A DNA stretch of 64,000 nt, from the NCBI RefSeq assembly GCF_026213295.1, contig NC_079431.1, positions 13,610,486-13,674,485 of the forward strand, in the 5' to 3' direction. Of the stretch, positions 39,104 to 52,229 are shown piece after piece (the first letter of the stretch is position 1; every line of letters begins with the position of its first letter). The DNA is from Gadus chalcogrammus (Eukaryota; Chordata; Actinopteri; Gadiformes; Gadidae). The translations under genes were made by a program, and so were the position numbers. The notes below the pieces were generated by a model that worked only from the letters and a program-made list of their open reading frames with translations, did no database searches and was not told the origin of the DNA.

Positions 39104-41125
39104 CTAGAAGATCTGTTGTTCAAAGAGGATTTTCTCAAAGCCATGGGGAAGTGTGTGGTAGAAGTCGCTAAACTGGCAGTCCAAGATGGCACTGTCATCC
39201 ACTAGAAAGATGGAAGGAGAAAGATATGAGAGTTGAAGCAAAAGCAACTGAAAACATTTCATACTTTGTATGGGGTAAATTCATGTTGTTTTCATATATT
39301 CTAAAGATTTTAATCCCATCACTTTTAAAGATTAAAATCTCCCAGCACATTATTTAAGTTTCCAAATGGTCCCTAAAGTCTCTTTAAAAAGGAAGCCAGA
39401 CTAAAGAAAAAATAATAAAGGCTTCACAAGGGGACAACAAATTTCTATGGACAAACCTAAAGACAAAAATGGACCATGAAATCATATTTTGGCCATGATG
39501 CGTCAGCCAGTGGAAGGTCAATGTGTAAAAACATGGCCCTCTAGTGGATAAATACGAGTAGAAAATATAAATAGAATACAATTCAAAGTAAGTTGCTGGA
39601 GTTTAGCTACACAACATAAGTCTGATTGATCCAAATTAATGCAATAAAATAAAAAACATAATATATTGAGTATATTACAAATGGAATTACCATAAACAAC
39701 AGGATACACTGTGCCTCGGATACCGGAAGCAGGACAATGCATGTTCTTCCCATTCAGATACAAGTTCAACTCCACGTGATCATAGGTGATGCCCTGGTAG
39801 ATACATAAAGGTTGTTTAGGAGGACTTGTTACGTAAAGAATACTCACATCAAACACATCTCAAAACATAATGCTACTATTACTGAACCACAGTTTTTTGG
39901 TAACACTCAGAATAATACAGTTAAATGGATTGTGTAAAAGTATTTCGAAATTGGTGTAGTGGATTCGGTAGAGCATGGCATTACCACTCTGGTCTGTGAC
40001 CATCCATGCCAATAATATATGCACTCAGATTAAAGCATTCAGCCATTCATTCATTATGATTAAAAATATATAAAATAACCAAAGACTGCATATTTGTCTT
40101 AAATTGTATTATACAAAGACCGTATGGGGAGGGCCTGGTATTTAATTTGACTTACCACAATGTCACCCTCCTGAGGAAGGCTATTCGCAGGTAGACGGTT
40201 CTTCTCTTCATTATTGTGATACACAGATCCATCATGCCTGAGAACTAGGCTGTTTGTGTCTCTGCCCAATGGCACTTGATTAAGATTGACTTTCTGGGTG
40301 GCAACACCTATCCCCCACACACCTGGAGGAACATAGAAGTTATTGCACATTTATTTATCAAGCCCCTTTTCTCTGCCGCTGCAATAACGTTGTGCAGCAT
40401 ATATACAGCCTATTAAGTGAGTTACCAGAAATAAAGTCCATTACATATGACAAGACGAGGCTGCTGAGACGACAACTTACCGGTAGACTGTATCTTGAAC
40501 TCAAAATAGCTCTTGTTCTGATGCAATGGTGCGTTAGCAAGGCAGCCACCTGTGCCACATATCCTCCGTCCACTCTTGACAATCACAACATCTGTGCCTA
40601 GATTGGACAAAAACATATCAAGAGAACTATTCTTCATATGCGCGCAGTGTCATATGACCTGGAAAACCCTTAAAAATTATGCTACACCCTTTATAAACAA
40701 CTTATCATCGATGCATAAGAAAGGTTTATCCTGCTGATAAAAGAAAACCGAGTCAAAAAGGAGGAAACAGAATTGTTGATTTGTTTCCATTTGTGTAAAA
40801 GTCTTTCAATTTTCCTACCTAGGCATGTAAGACCAAATCAAACCGTAACACAAACAGCTACTAAGGGTTAACATCTACTAGGGGTTTGACAGATACATAA
40901 GGGGTTGTATGGCTAACGCTAGGCTACCAGAAGAGACATCCTACCAGACACGTCATCTGGACAACAGAGGCTCGCTACTAAACACGTTTGTATATAACTG
41001 CATGTCAGTTTCAACCTACCCATGTGGTGTGTGTCTAACTGGACGGTGGGCATTTCTTTTAGAGGAATATGCCCCGACCCTCCATCGCCGCAGCAGTTAA
41101 GACAGCACGTAAACATAGCAGCCAT
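39104..41125 (-). CDS. spryd7: SPRY domain-containing protein 7, 5 exons, 196 aa
   Basis: Coding exons in transcript order: 41020-41125, 40481-40597, 40156-40322, 39691-39793, 39104-39201; total 591 nt with stop, identical in length to human SPRYD7 (196 aa; old names C13orf1, CLLD6). Recognisable segments: HIPLKEMPTVQLDTHHMG, RRICGTGGCLANAPLHQNKS, IGVATQKVNLNQVPLGRD, NRLPANSLPQEGD, CPASGIRGTVYPVVY and the end GFEKILFEQQIF. Almost the whole protein after residue 37 is one SPRY (B30.2-like) fold, a protein-interaction module; no enzymatic activity is known and its partner is unknown. The N-end has a CC..CC cysteine cluster (TCCLNCC) conserved in vertebrates. Same strand as KPNA3; divergent from TRIM13. 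Confidence 0.97.
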
Positions 41126-41871
41126 TATTGTGTTGACGCCGACGGTGACATCCGGAAACCCTGACTAAACAATTTGAGCCAAAGAGTGCCGTCGTAAAAA
41201 GCGCTTGTTTAAACAGCGACACCATGCGGTTTGAACTGGATTTGCCTAAACCCTTCTAACCAGTGCACCCAATCACATTGCTTGGTAAGATGGGCATTTT
41301 TTCCTGATGGCATGGAAACAAGGGAAGAAAATCAAGGTCAACATGTATACACGTGACTAAGTAACTATTGGATATCGATGTGTAATGTTACGTAAACACG
41401 AGCCACTCACTGTCACTGGATCTAGGAATAATGAAAAAGGTGTTTTTTCAACCGCTGGACCCATGAGAAACGGCAAACAGATTTAATTGTAATGTTCATT
41501 TCGATTGTTGTTTAGTGAGAGTTGCATGAAGTGGGGTGATACAATCAGTCATGACATATTGGGATTAAGCCTAGTTGACGCTCTTTCACGCTGTAATGTT
41601 TTGCATAGCAACAGCCCCTCCCCCAGATACCCACAGGGACGCTCTGCCATTTCCATCCCATGATAAAAAACGTAGACATTAAATTAAAATATTATAAAGG
41701 CTAACATCATCAGTCTCTACACTCTGAGATGTTTGCTTGGCATCTCTCAGGGTTGGTCTTCCCGAAAAGAAGAACATCCGTTTGTCAAATTAATGTATAA
41801 ACCTTAGCTGTGGCAGTGAAATAGTTAAACATTCTCCCGGAAAGGGCGAAGTCTGCACAGCAACAAGCGCC
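41126..41871. promoter_or_regulatory. Divergent spacer between SPRYD7 and TRIM13
   Basis: About 750 bp separates the SPRYD7 start codon from the first TRIM13 exon, which points the other way. It holds an Sp1-type C-rich stretch (CAGCCCCTCCCCCAG, about 41611-41626) and no ORF of note. A shared or paired promoter is likely but not shown. Confidence 0.45.
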
Positions 41872-41904
41872 ATGATTGCGTTGCTCTGTGCTCCTCAGCA
41901 GCTG
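41840..41904 (+). other. trim13: 5' exon of TRIM13
   Basis: A consensus donor, CAGCTG|GTGAGTG, follows 41904, and the acceptor TTTTACAG ends at 42511, six bases before the usual ATG at 42518. The exon's 5' end is not defined. It contains an ATG (41872-41874) that reads through the splice in frame with TRIM13, adding 13 residues (MIALLCAPQQLDT). Confidence 0.65.
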
Positions 41905-42517
41905 GTGAGTGATTTTTGTGGTCCAGTAGTTGCATGTTACTATGCGCTTGCAAAATCTGTCCTATCTTCCTCTATACCTTGCCAACAGGACCGACTCTTA
42001 CGCAAACCCGATCTGTCGGTTATTCGTTAGCTAGTATCAGATCAACTACAATATTGGCCGAGTAAAGAGAGCTAGCTTCTTGCATTCCAGTGCAATTCTT
42101 AGCTTAACGTTATAGAGAGTAACGTTAGATAGTGAACGGCTTGACGCATTGATATATTAACAATAGTCAGCAAGAGGCTCTATACATCAAATATGTCAAA
42201 CAGAGAATGCGGTAAATGTTTCTCGCGAAGTAGGAATATGTATTTCCTATGCTCAGTTCACAGCTACTGTATTCCCATTATTTTCTTAAATCGCGCACCT
42301 AGTGACGAATGTCATATTTATGACGGGGATCGCTGAACGACGACAAACACGTAGGGACCGCATCATTGATGTATGATACTTTAACGCGTAATGTTCATGT
42401 TTTCAGATAAGGTAACATTGCGTCGTGCGTATTTATATTAAGATGCACTGATGTTCCTGCTCGCCTTTCTCATGACAAACCTCTGGGTTCACGTTTGAAT
42501 TTGTTTTACAGGACACC

Positions 42518-43723
42518 ATGGAGCTTTTGGAAGAGGACCTCACTTGTCCAATATGCTGCAGTCTTTTCGACGATCCCCGGGTCCTGCCGTGCTCCCACAG
42601 CTTTTGTAAGAAGTGCTTGGAAGGGATGCTTGAAGGTAACCGGAGCCCAGTTTGGAGACCGCCTTTCAAATGCCCCACCTGCCGCAAAGAGACTCCTCAA
42701 AATGGCATTAACAGTTTGCAGATAAACTATTCTTTGCGTGGAATAGTGGAAAAGTATAACAGGATTCGCGTTTTACCGAGGATGTCCCTTTGCAAACAAC
42801 ACGACGGCCAGCCACTCAATATATTTTGCGCCACGGACTTAAAACTTATTTGTGGATTTTGTGCAACAACTGGAAATCATAAGGGACATACATTCTGTGC
42901 ATTGGATGAAGCATATCAACAGGAGAAAGCGGCATTCGAACAACTGTCCGAGGGAATGGAGAGCTGGCAGAATCCCGATATACTTTCCTGCTTAGAGACT
43001 CTGCAAATCAGTAAGAAAAGGGCGCTCCAGTTGGTCTCCATAGACGCAGAAAAGGTAACAAATTATTTCGAGAATTTAGTCGGCGCCCTTGAGCACAAGA
43101 AACGTGAAATTCTCTCAGATTTCGAGACCTTAAAATTGGTGGTGATGCAAGCCCATGATCCCGAGATCAACAAACTGAGCGCAGCTCTGGACGAGCAGAC
43201 CCGGGCGCTCAGCATCGCCGAGTCATTCAGGAATGTGTCCGACCCTCTCTGTTTCCTCCAGCAGATGCAAGAGTTTAGGGAGAAGCTGCGAGTCGTACGT
43301 GAAACACCTCTGCCCTCTCTGAAGGAAATTGACGTGGGCCCTCACGTACGCAATTTCGACGTCCGAAATTGGGACATGCTGAGACTCAAAGACGTTGATA
43401 AAATCTCCGTCCCGCACGAACATGGATCTCACCGCGCAACCAGCTCGCGACTCCGAGTCCCCAAGATGTTCTTTATATTCATGAGCATCATACTGCCAGC
43501 CGTTTTCCTCTTGCACCCAGATACCTTATCCGCGACCTCGGTCCATTTATCCGCACAGAGTGAGGCATTTCTATATGGACTTTCCCCGCATCTCAAAGAT
43601 GCAGAGCTGTATTGGCAGAAGGGGCTCGGTGCATGCACCTGTTTATTGGGCGTATGTCAACATTACGCCCTGGAATTCTTGGACACCGCTGTTGATTATA
43701 TGGGCAGCTGTAAACTGTTCTAA
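42518..43723 (+). CDS. trim13: E3 ubiquitin ligase TRIM13 (RFP2), 401 aa, single coding exon
   Basis: TRIM13 is an ER-membrane ubiquitin ligase acting in ER-associated degradation and ER-phagy. Domains seen: RING finger, residues 10-56 (C10, C13, C25, H27, C30, C33, C52, C55), all zinc ligands present; B-box 2, residues about 92-135 (C92, H95, C104, D107, C112, C115, HKGH); a coiled-coil-like helical stretch, about 145-275; and a C-terminal membrane anchor, about 317-333 (MFFIFMSIILPAVFLL), which is the family's special feature. No SPRY domain, as in human TRIM13 (407 aa). The start MELLEEDLTCPICCSLFDDP is identical to human in its first 20 residues as I remember it. A poly(A) signal AATAAA lies at about 44066. 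Head to head with SPRYD7, as in human. Confidence 0.97.
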   Translation: MELLEEDLTCPICCSLFDDPRVLPCSHSFCKKCLEGMLEGNRSPVWRPPFKCPTCRKETPQNGINSLQINYSLRGIVEKYNRIRVLPRMSLCKQHDGQPLNIFCATDLKLICGFCATTGNHKGHTFCALDEAYQQEKAAFEQLSEGMESWQNPDILSCLETLQISKKRALQLVSIDAEKVTNYFENLVGALEHKKREILSDFETLKLVVMQAHDPEINKLSAALDEQTRALSIAESFRNVSDPLCFLQQMQEFREKLRVVRETPLPSLKEIDVGPHVRNFDVRNWDMLRLKDVDKISVPHEHGSHRATSSRLRVPKMFFIFMSIILPAVFLLHPDTLSATSVHLSAQSEAFLYGLSPHLKDAELYWQKGLGACTCLLGVCQHYALEFLDTAVDYMGSCKLF

Positions 43724-44090
43724 CCATATTCCTTTTGATATTTTTGTATGTTTCTAGTTGTCCTTGTAAGGTACCAGGACAGACGAAATCTCTTTCTATA
43801 GCCTACTTTAAGCTTATAATTAAGGGCGACCACACATTAAGTTCTGTTATATGGTCATATAGTGTATATTGCCTATTATAATTTGTTACTTACCTGGGCT
43901 TCCATCCTAACACAGGACTGCCAAACCAACTAATCTCAACCCTCCGTGTATTTTTAAACGTGCTTTCTACCTGATATTGATTCAGTTACTAAATGATTAT
44001 TTTTGTTTTACTTGTTGCCACACTACAACGTTTGACTGTTTGAACTTTGCCTAATGTATCCGCCTAATAAAATGCCCAAAATAGGTATAC
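43724..44090 (+). other. trim13: TRIM13 3' UTR
   Basis: Bases from the stop codon to just past the AATAAA at about 44066. AT-rich, no ORF of note. KCNRG, the next gene in human, is not recognisable downstream. Confidence 0.55.
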
Positions 44091-46600
44091 ACTCTCGGTC
44101 ATTCATCTATTCAATATAGTCAATCTTGAGATGGCCGTAGCCTTTCAATAGGTGGACACACGTCCCGTCCCCCGTCCCCCTGCGCGCGCGTCACCCGGGC
44201 CGCAGAAACCCGTCCCAAGGTTAGACGCGTTAGATAACAAGGCCCGAGCGCCATCTTCATCAGACTGCAAACGTTAAACATTGGGGGGACATTTGGACAT
44301 GTTTAGCCCACATCAAGGGCCCACATCGAAGGACTAGCGCTGTTTTAATCAGCTCATTCCTTTGCATGGCAGGCTGGTCAAGTTCAATTAAATTGGGATT
44401 ATGTAAAAGCATTTGTTGTGGTATAGAGTTAAATATAAAATAAAAATAATTAAAGAAATAGTTACTAGGGGGGCTGTGGTCGACCTAATTGACATAGAGC
44501 AAGTATCGGTAATCCCTGTCAGAAGTCAAGAAGTTCATAACTGTACATCTTGACGAATTGAAAAGACACTAAGGGGATATTCGGAAATGTATTATGAACA
44601 TTGTTTTGTCAAGATAGTGAAGAAATGAAAAATCACCAACCATAATGCCAAGTAGGCTAATCCCATAACGTCCGCACTGACCAGAATACAAAAGGCACGT
44701 CACGCCACGTGGGCCTGTACATGTACAGGCCTATATATAGCCGACTGTTGCGAGGCAAATCCGGTGCATAGGCTTTAAAATTTACATTGCACATGAATCT
44801 TTAATTTCCAGGGATACATGCCACAATACATGTCAATGTAAATTCTCACATTTGCCCGAATCCAATCTCAAATATTGACCTGGTCTACTGTCTCGTCTTT
44901 ATTATACGAGATAAGGCGGACACTTGCTTTCGTCATTTAGGATGGGTAGCATTGAAACCTTTAAAAAATATATCTAACTAGGGGGGATTTCCGAAAAATA
45001 TTGACATATTAAGTCTAACAATACATTACGAATATTACTTATGCCTTGAACTTTTCCTTTGGTGTCTGTGGCGTGGGACCACGAACTGCCTTCTCATTTC
45101 TCATTTCTCTTCAAGAAAGCCGGTGCCCAAATGCCTACACAATTGTGCAAATCCTAGACGGATTGTGCAAGTGAAATAATTTCAATGCATAGAACAAAAA
45201 TAAACACCAAAAAATACTAGGCCTATATAACAAACATGCAACGAGGCTTAATAAATGAGAAAATTAATGGGGCTCTAATTATTTATTTATTTATTTAAAA
45301 GCCATGCAAGCCTGATTATTAATTTTTTTGCTTGGTCTACTGACAAATGATATAAGCCTAGTATTTAATATAACATTTACCTAATTTGGGGTAGCCTTTT
45401 TTAAATCAATAACTGAAGGCCTAAATGAAAGCTGTTTCAATGTTTATAAGACGCCAAATACAAAAACGGGCATGGCCTTATGCGTATAGTCTAGGCATTT
45501 TTTTTTTTTAAAGCAAATCAAAAATATCCCCATATTTAAAAATAAAAGTAAATGCATGGAAAATAAACTGGCTCATGAAAAGGCCTAAACATTTCTAATT
45601 AAAGGTGATGGAGAACAAATAAGAGGTGCATTCTGCAACGTGTGGAAGTAAAATATTTTGGTACTAAGTAACTCTCACTTGTAGGAACAGTCTACGATGG
45701 AGGATGGATGGCCCTTTATCAACCAAGCTGGAGGATTTAATTTAGGCACAATGCGTTCAGAAATGCAGCTGACTCACCTCATCATTTTGAATTATAAAAT
45801 TAATTTAGGCCCAATGATTTAAATGATTATGTAGTGAACCTAACATATTCTTCAAAGACTAAAAGCTAAGGTAAAAGGCAAAATTATACTTACGTAGGCA
45901 GCTTGCCTAAACCATCCATTTTCAGAGCGACAGGACTCGATGTCGTAAACCGTGCTTTTAATGTAAATGGGTCCTATAGGTTCAGATAACCTGGGCTATA
46001 GGTCGCTCTTTCGTCTGAGAGGACTTAATGAATGTCCTTTAGAGCGGCCAAAAGCGTAAAGCATTTGCCCTTATAACTGTGCGAGGTAGTGGAAATCCCA
46101 ACATTTCTAATACAAGCCTATTCCTCGTATCTGCAGTTTAAAGCGGAGATGCATTAGCAATGTCTCAAACGGTTAGAAGCCATTTATTCTCAGTTTAATG
46201 AATGCATAATCGAATTAACTCGGTATGATGGCTCATTCTATGATGGGCAAAGACATGGGTTAAGAAAAATTACAAACTGGCTGCCCCGTCCCAGTGTTTT
46301 ATCAAATCTTAAATCCAACTGTGAAGTGACCCTATCAACTCGTGAAAGTAGGCTAATCGGAATTGCTATAACACTGAATGACAAAACAAAACAGTTTTTA
46401 TTTTTATATTTTTTATTTCATATATATTTTACAAATGAAAACTGGAGCACAATAAAAAAAAAGAAAAAAAAGAAAGCAAGGCAGATGCAAGTTGTTTCAG
46501 GTGTAGATGGGTTTTGATACCCCATCCCAAATTACTAATAAATCAACCCATGATGAATGCAACTAGGAATATATATTTAAATAAACTTCTCTTCAGTGTA
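44091..46600. other. Spacer between TRIM13 and the microRNA cluster
   Basis: AT-rich with no gene recognised. Bases 44160-44275 stand out as CpG-rich (CTGCGCGCGCGTCACCCGGG) with a YY1-like GCGCCATCTTC, which may be a small CpG promoter or enhancer. A homopolymer-rich stretch lies near 46450. Confidence 0.4.
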
Positions 46601-46661
46601 TAGCAAGAGTTAAGAAACTAGTTTCAGTGGTTAGCTTTAAGGTTGGTAAGTGGTCAGTTTT

Positions 46662-46736
46662 GCTTCAGCAGCACGATCAATACTGGAGGCATATGCGACA
46701 GTGTAAACTCCAATATTTACGTGCTGCTACAGCAAG
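46662..46736 (-). ncRNA. mir16: microRNA miR-16 hairpin (miR-16b type)
   Basis: The mature 5p strand is 46708-46729 (minus): it starts UAGCAGCACGUAAAUA and ends UUGGAG, with seed AGCAGCA. The opposite arm (CCAGUAUUGAUCGUGCUGCU) pairs with it in a standard stem with a loop around GUUUACACUGUCGCAUAUGC. This is the classic miR-16 sequence. With miR-15a 233 bp upstream on the same strand it forms one cluster. miR-16 represses cyclins, BCL2 and other growth genes. Confidence 0.96.
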
Positions 46737-46919
46737 GCCACCAATAGCGTCACCCATATCAGATCAGCTCATTAGGTCCATGCATTATATATATACAGTG
46801 TGTGTGTATATATATATATGTTCATCCTTTAGATTAAAAGGTAGATTAATGGGTTGTGTCCAAAGAGGCCTGGCATGTACTGCTCTCCTAACGTTTTGCC
46901 GTGATGCACTTTGTTCCGG

Positions 46920-46993
46920 CTTTACTGCTGCAGCACAGTACGGCCTGTATCTCAGTGTAACCACAAACCATTCTGTGCTGCTACAATACTGCC
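46920..46993 (-). ncRNA. mir15a: microRNA miR-15a hairpin
   Basis: The mature 5p strand is 46962-46983 (minus): it starts UAGCAGCACAGAAUGG and ends UUUGUG, with the same seed AGCAGCA as miR-16. The 3p arm (CAGGCCGUACUGUGCUGCUG) pairs with it across the loop GGUUACACUGAGAUA. Order 15a then 16 along the minus strand matches human MIR15A/MIR16-1 within DLEU2, antisense in direction to TRIM13. Confidence 0.97.
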
Positions 46994-47092
46994 AGAAATG
47001 ATGGGCTTCCCTTCGACTTTCACCCTCCTCTTCCCAGTCGTTCCACTGGTGCTTTCTACTACTTTGTTCATGGGTGCACCCCTATTTACAGA

Positions 47093-47188
47093 CTTATGAT
47101 GCAACATTCATGTGTCCTGGGAGGGCAGGAGATGATCACCGTTGGTATCCTCTAGCTCCTCTTGAACACACCACCTGATCCACTCCAT
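47093..47188 (-). ncRNA. Candidate exon of the microRNA host transcript (DLEU2-like)
   Basis: On the minus strand a strong acceptor (TTCCTTTTCCATGTGTTTCAG) ends at 47189, directly followed by ATG. A weak donor AGTCT|GTAAAT could close the exon near 47093, about 100 bp before the miR-15a hairpin. The ATG opens a 26-codon frame (begins MEWIRWCVQEELED, ends LLPSQDT). No family match. It could be an exon of the DLEU2-like RNA or a chance splice site. Confidence 0.3.
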
Positions 47189-50100
47189 CTGAAACACATG
47201 GAAAAGGAATCGTTAGCTCCTGTTCTGGGTAGCTTTTTTCAGCAATAGTTCTTCTATTGAGGTTAATGAAATCAGTGAAGTTTAGTTTGATTGGTGAGAT
47301 CAAAGAAAATAAGGTTCTGTGACACAAGTGATGACCCAAAACAACATGCATCAACTTGTAAACCGACACATTGGACATCCTCCATCTTGAATAATCAGAA
47401 CTTAACAATAACGCTACTACTACTTTTCTTTAATTGGTGCATTTGTTTCAATTGAACTGCATTTTATTTTGTCCGGAGCCCACGGGATGTCTACTTGTCT
47501 AGCCATGCGTGTAATCGTCACATTCAGTACTATGCTGATTATCAAATTTCCAAATGAACCAAATTTCGAGATTGAAAATAAGAATTGTTGGCTGACATAG
47601 ATCCATACTACAGCATTATCTAAACAGCTTTCAAATATTCTCTTCTCACCTTGGTCCCCCCTATTGATGCAATTCTTGTATAATCAATCAAGCATTTATA
47701 CATTAATATAATAAAATAGTTAATAGATTTGCCTTAAATTGCTAGACAACGTCAATGGCTAAAGCGGTTATTCCCTTGGGTTTGAATAGGTGGTTGTCAG
47801 TTAAAGACATTGTAATCTCTCTCAGTGGTTGAGCACGATTTGGTTACAATACAATGCAACTTTATTGTTGTCTGCCAAGGCTTCAGAGAATGGTGTAACG
47901 ACCAGTCTGCCAGACTTAAGCAGGACAGATCATACAAGGCGGCGGGCGCGCATTAGCGTGTATGTGCAAGCATAGCCATACACACAGGGTTGACATTTAG
48001 TTCTAGGGTCAATAGTAGCTTCAATAGTGTATATTAAGTTTTTAAATTTAAGAAAATCAACATTAATGTGCTTTTTGGATTCAATCATTTTGCGGTTTCA
48101 GCATCTTTAGCAGTTGACATAGCACAGAAGTTGCTGTAAACACATTTCTTGACAGGTTTAGGAAATAATAGTGTTGCCACTAGAGGTCTCAATGGGCTAA
48201 CATGACCCTGGTCCGAACTGGCCGAGGTAGGCCCAGAGACCTGAGTTCATGAGTATTTAACCATTTCAGTTATCTGACAGATTGTAGGGACCTTCTCACA
48301 CTCCATATACAGTACATAGAGCAGAGAATGAGACGGAAGAAAAACAGAAGTATGAAAGTAATCAAATGATGTCAACAATGTCAGTCATCTACAAAGCCCA
48401 CCCAAGCATTCTCATTCAACAGGACAGGTCATTGAGGTCATAATAAATAAAAAATATGTCAGAAAATTTTACCAAATGTATACAGAATTGAATCTGTTTT
48501 AGAAACCGACCACAGTATATTGAAATGCACAAAATCGTTACTCCTTTTTACAAATATTGCCACTTAACATGGTTTGTGTTCCCTTTATATAGAATTTATA
48601 TTTTTATTTATTTTTTATTCTAATTAGCCCATATGTGTACAGAACGGATCAAAGTTATCAGTCCACAGTTTGACAAGGTGTGGCAAAAATATTTTTTTTC
48701 TCAACACAAGACCAGTTAATCTTGTACACTGACTTTTGGTTTCCACTATAGGTAGTCATTGCTAAGAGCAAAGGAGGCGAACTACTCACAAACCTGCTCA
48801 CTAATAGGAACAAGCAAACTGGAGGTGCAGGAAAGTTTCTTTGCACTTCTGCAATGTAATGCAGTTTATTGGAAGGGGAATTTGGATTTTGTACTGATGC
48901 TTTCAACTTCCTATTTCTACAGCGATTTGACAGTTTCACTACATGAGTACTGAACTACAAATGAATAAGACCAGTAGTTGAATTTTGGGTTAAATTCTCA
49001 AAGATATTCACATAAATGCTCGATATGGGGTTTCAGTATGTAAACATTATAATCAAATAATATAGATGATATAATTTTGCCTGCAGATTGCCAGATTTGA
49101 TGCACAGCTTTTTATTGTTTTTAGTCATGTTGAAAGAATGGTATTTTCTTTCGTCTTTCATAATGATTTGAATTTCTGGGCTAAGCCTCTGTGTAATTAG
49201 CACGTAGGTTATTACCTTGAATACAGCACAAATGTCACATTGCATTACTATTAATATTTGGCAATATGACAAATTAACCCAGATTTGAAATGTGGCATAT
49301 TTGATATTATAATTAAGAATAAGGGTACCACTGTTATTTTTTATAGTGGTCTGCATGAAACAAAAAAGGTCAACATATTTCATAGGGCCAATGGACTTTA
49401 GAAACATGAAAATTGAAATTAGGTTAAACTTTTGGAATCCTCACCCACAGTATCCCTGAGTCAAATGTGTAATAACCTACAATAACATATTATATGTGAC
49501 TTAAGATTAAGGTGCAGGACATCTGTATGACATTACTCCGGCTGGTCAGTTTCTAAATTAGTGTTATAAGTTACATAAAAAGGATCAGATATACTCACAT
49601 TTTTAGAGGAAAATGTTTTTTTAAATACACCTACTAAATTCCACCCTCAAAAAACCTGCATTCAAACCACACTTCATGGTCAGCTTTGTTATGTATGGTA
49701 GAAAATGTTTCCCTAAAAGCACATGTTTCAATAATTCAATAATTGCTGACTATTGGACTGATATTCTCATTAGCTTATATAAGTTCTTCACAGAAGTAAT
49801 TGAAGAACCGCTTCAAAGTAATTGCTCCAGCACTTTTCTCTTGTTCCCTGTTTGAGGGAATCATGTCCTGACATGTCCCCTACTCTGCGCAGCCTTTTGA
49901 ACCATTTTCTGCAATACTTGCACCTCAAACAATGGCCTTAAAGAGTCACCTGACCCTTGGGGCAAAGGTCAAGTAACCCCCACCACCCTTAACAGGCGCA
50001 GTGGCTTGGACATGACAACCAGCCCCCTCCCAGCGTCAAGTGGGCTGTCTGGTCTCAGCTGGTCCATGGGATGTAAATGTTTGCAGAGCACCGACTGAAT

Positions 50101-52144
50101 CCCTTACAACAAATATGTTAAATACACAAAAAAATATAAATATATATCTGAACAGCAATTAGATTATGTCACAAGCAAAGCTAATTGTACCATTTAAATA
50201 TGGGAGGGTATTCACCTATTCATGCCTCATTCAAGATTCAGAAGGCTGCCTACATGCCAGCCAAGCCAGGCTACTTTTAAATTACATGGAGGTAAAATCT
50301 CTTAAAAATAAAAACTGAAAGAATAATCAACAAACAAATCCCTCACTTTACAAATATGAATGAACATAATTTGTATCTGGTACTTTTAATCATTACTGCA
50401 TTAGAAAAAAATATTTTGTTAAAAAACGAATATGATGACAAGAGAAATGTACTTAATTTAATTGCTACCACCTCAGGTGTAATCATATTTGTTTAACTGT
50501 AATAAATGTAAATGTTTACAAATAGCAAAAAGGTCACCATAATTCAACCATGATCACCGGGTATCAGTTTCTGTAAATTATCCATCATGACCTTTAGAGC
50601 CCAAAATAAAACGGTTGACAGAATGCTGTGTAAACATAATCTAGTTGCACACAGCTGTATAGAAAGGAAACGGGCTCAACCGGGGGTAACTGAATGTTAT
50701 TGTGATTGACATTAGGCCGGTTATCTATAAATATGGAATAATTTGCGACATGGAGGAATCTTTCTAATAGTAGGCTCTGCCACACACACACACACACACA
50801 CACTCACTCACTCTCACACACACATCACAACATGTCCAGGATCCCAGGGGGAGGCATGGGTTAGGTTCCCTTTGCAATGCAGCTAGACATACAAAAACAC
50901 TATATATCAACTTTATTTGTATCCTTTTTTTTTTTAATATAGACCCTTGATTAAACAGAGTACATGCAGAGTTTGAAGGACTGCATTCACATAGATGTGC
51001 GAGTGACCTCTGAGTCATCCTGCTCTCCACAGCATTGCACTTTCCTCTCATAGTGGGAACCATTTCCATTGACTCTCAGGTGTGAGTGACCAAACAATCA
51101 CAACAATATCCATGCCACTGAAAAACCAAAATGTTTTTTTAGGGCCGACATTGTGAAATTAAATATAAATATTTCCAAATGGTACATACAAATGTTTACC
51201 CAGAACTACCATTTAAAATGCAATAATTATGTATGATTTCAGGTTATAGACTACACCAGCCACGAAACAAATATTTTTTAAACACATTTTCTAGAATATT
51301 GTGATTAGACTTTTTATCTAAATTGTAAGTTTAACTATATTTTATAATGTCAAAACCCAAGACACCAAGCACACCCATGTCCTGACTGAAATACACCCTA
51401 GCCCACACAAGGTCCTTCAATGCAAATACATAAACAAATATAAATATATAATTTTTAGAAGTAGAGTGACAATGACTAATATAGTGTATTTAATCTTGAA
51501 ACTTAAATCTAACGGCCAGCATAAATCAAATGCACACACCGGACAGACCAAAAAGCTGCTGTTTTTCACCCCCATCAATGTGACCCGAGATTAGTATACA
51601 CTTGATCCGGAGATAAGTAAAGCACTAACAGGTTAATCAGCTCTCTTACCATCCCTCATAAGCCCACTCTCGGTGGAGTTTTGATTACAAAGAGTCACCA
51701 TAAAAGAGATAGAACCAGCCGTAAGAGATTAGGATCCCAGCTAGTGTGTGTGTGTGTGTGTGTGTGTGCAAGCAAAAGAGGAAATTATAGCTGCTGGGAA
51801 GATGACTGACACAATACTGTGCATAGTCTATCCATAGTAAATACCCATACAGACTAGCCCCAAATAATAATAACAGCAATTTTTGGCATTCATACGCAAA
51901 AGCATAAGTGGCTAAGCTTTCACACATGCCTTTTTGAATTCAAATTCCATCATCTCAGACCAGCCGGCTGGGGGCATTGGCTTGTCTGCATCATAAAACA
52001 TTAATTTTATCCATCGTCTTAAAGACCTGAGGATGTCTGGCAGTCTGTTTCCCTAGAGTGATTTAAACAATACAACAAAAAAATCCTTGCACAATTGAAA
52101 TGGGGATTATATTTTAAATATTATCCAGAACAGTTTCACATCAT

Positions 52145-52146
<2 letters not shown>

Positions 52147-52226
<80 letters not shown>
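52147..52226. repeat. (CA)n microsatellite, 80 bp
   Basis: Uninterrupted CA repeat in the non-coding stretch between miR-15a and the candidate host promoter. Confidence 0.95.

Positions 52227-52229
<3 letters not shown>

Noticed and set aside
44091..46600. KCNRG expected here by human synteny
   Set aside because: No BTB/T1-domain reading found in any frame.
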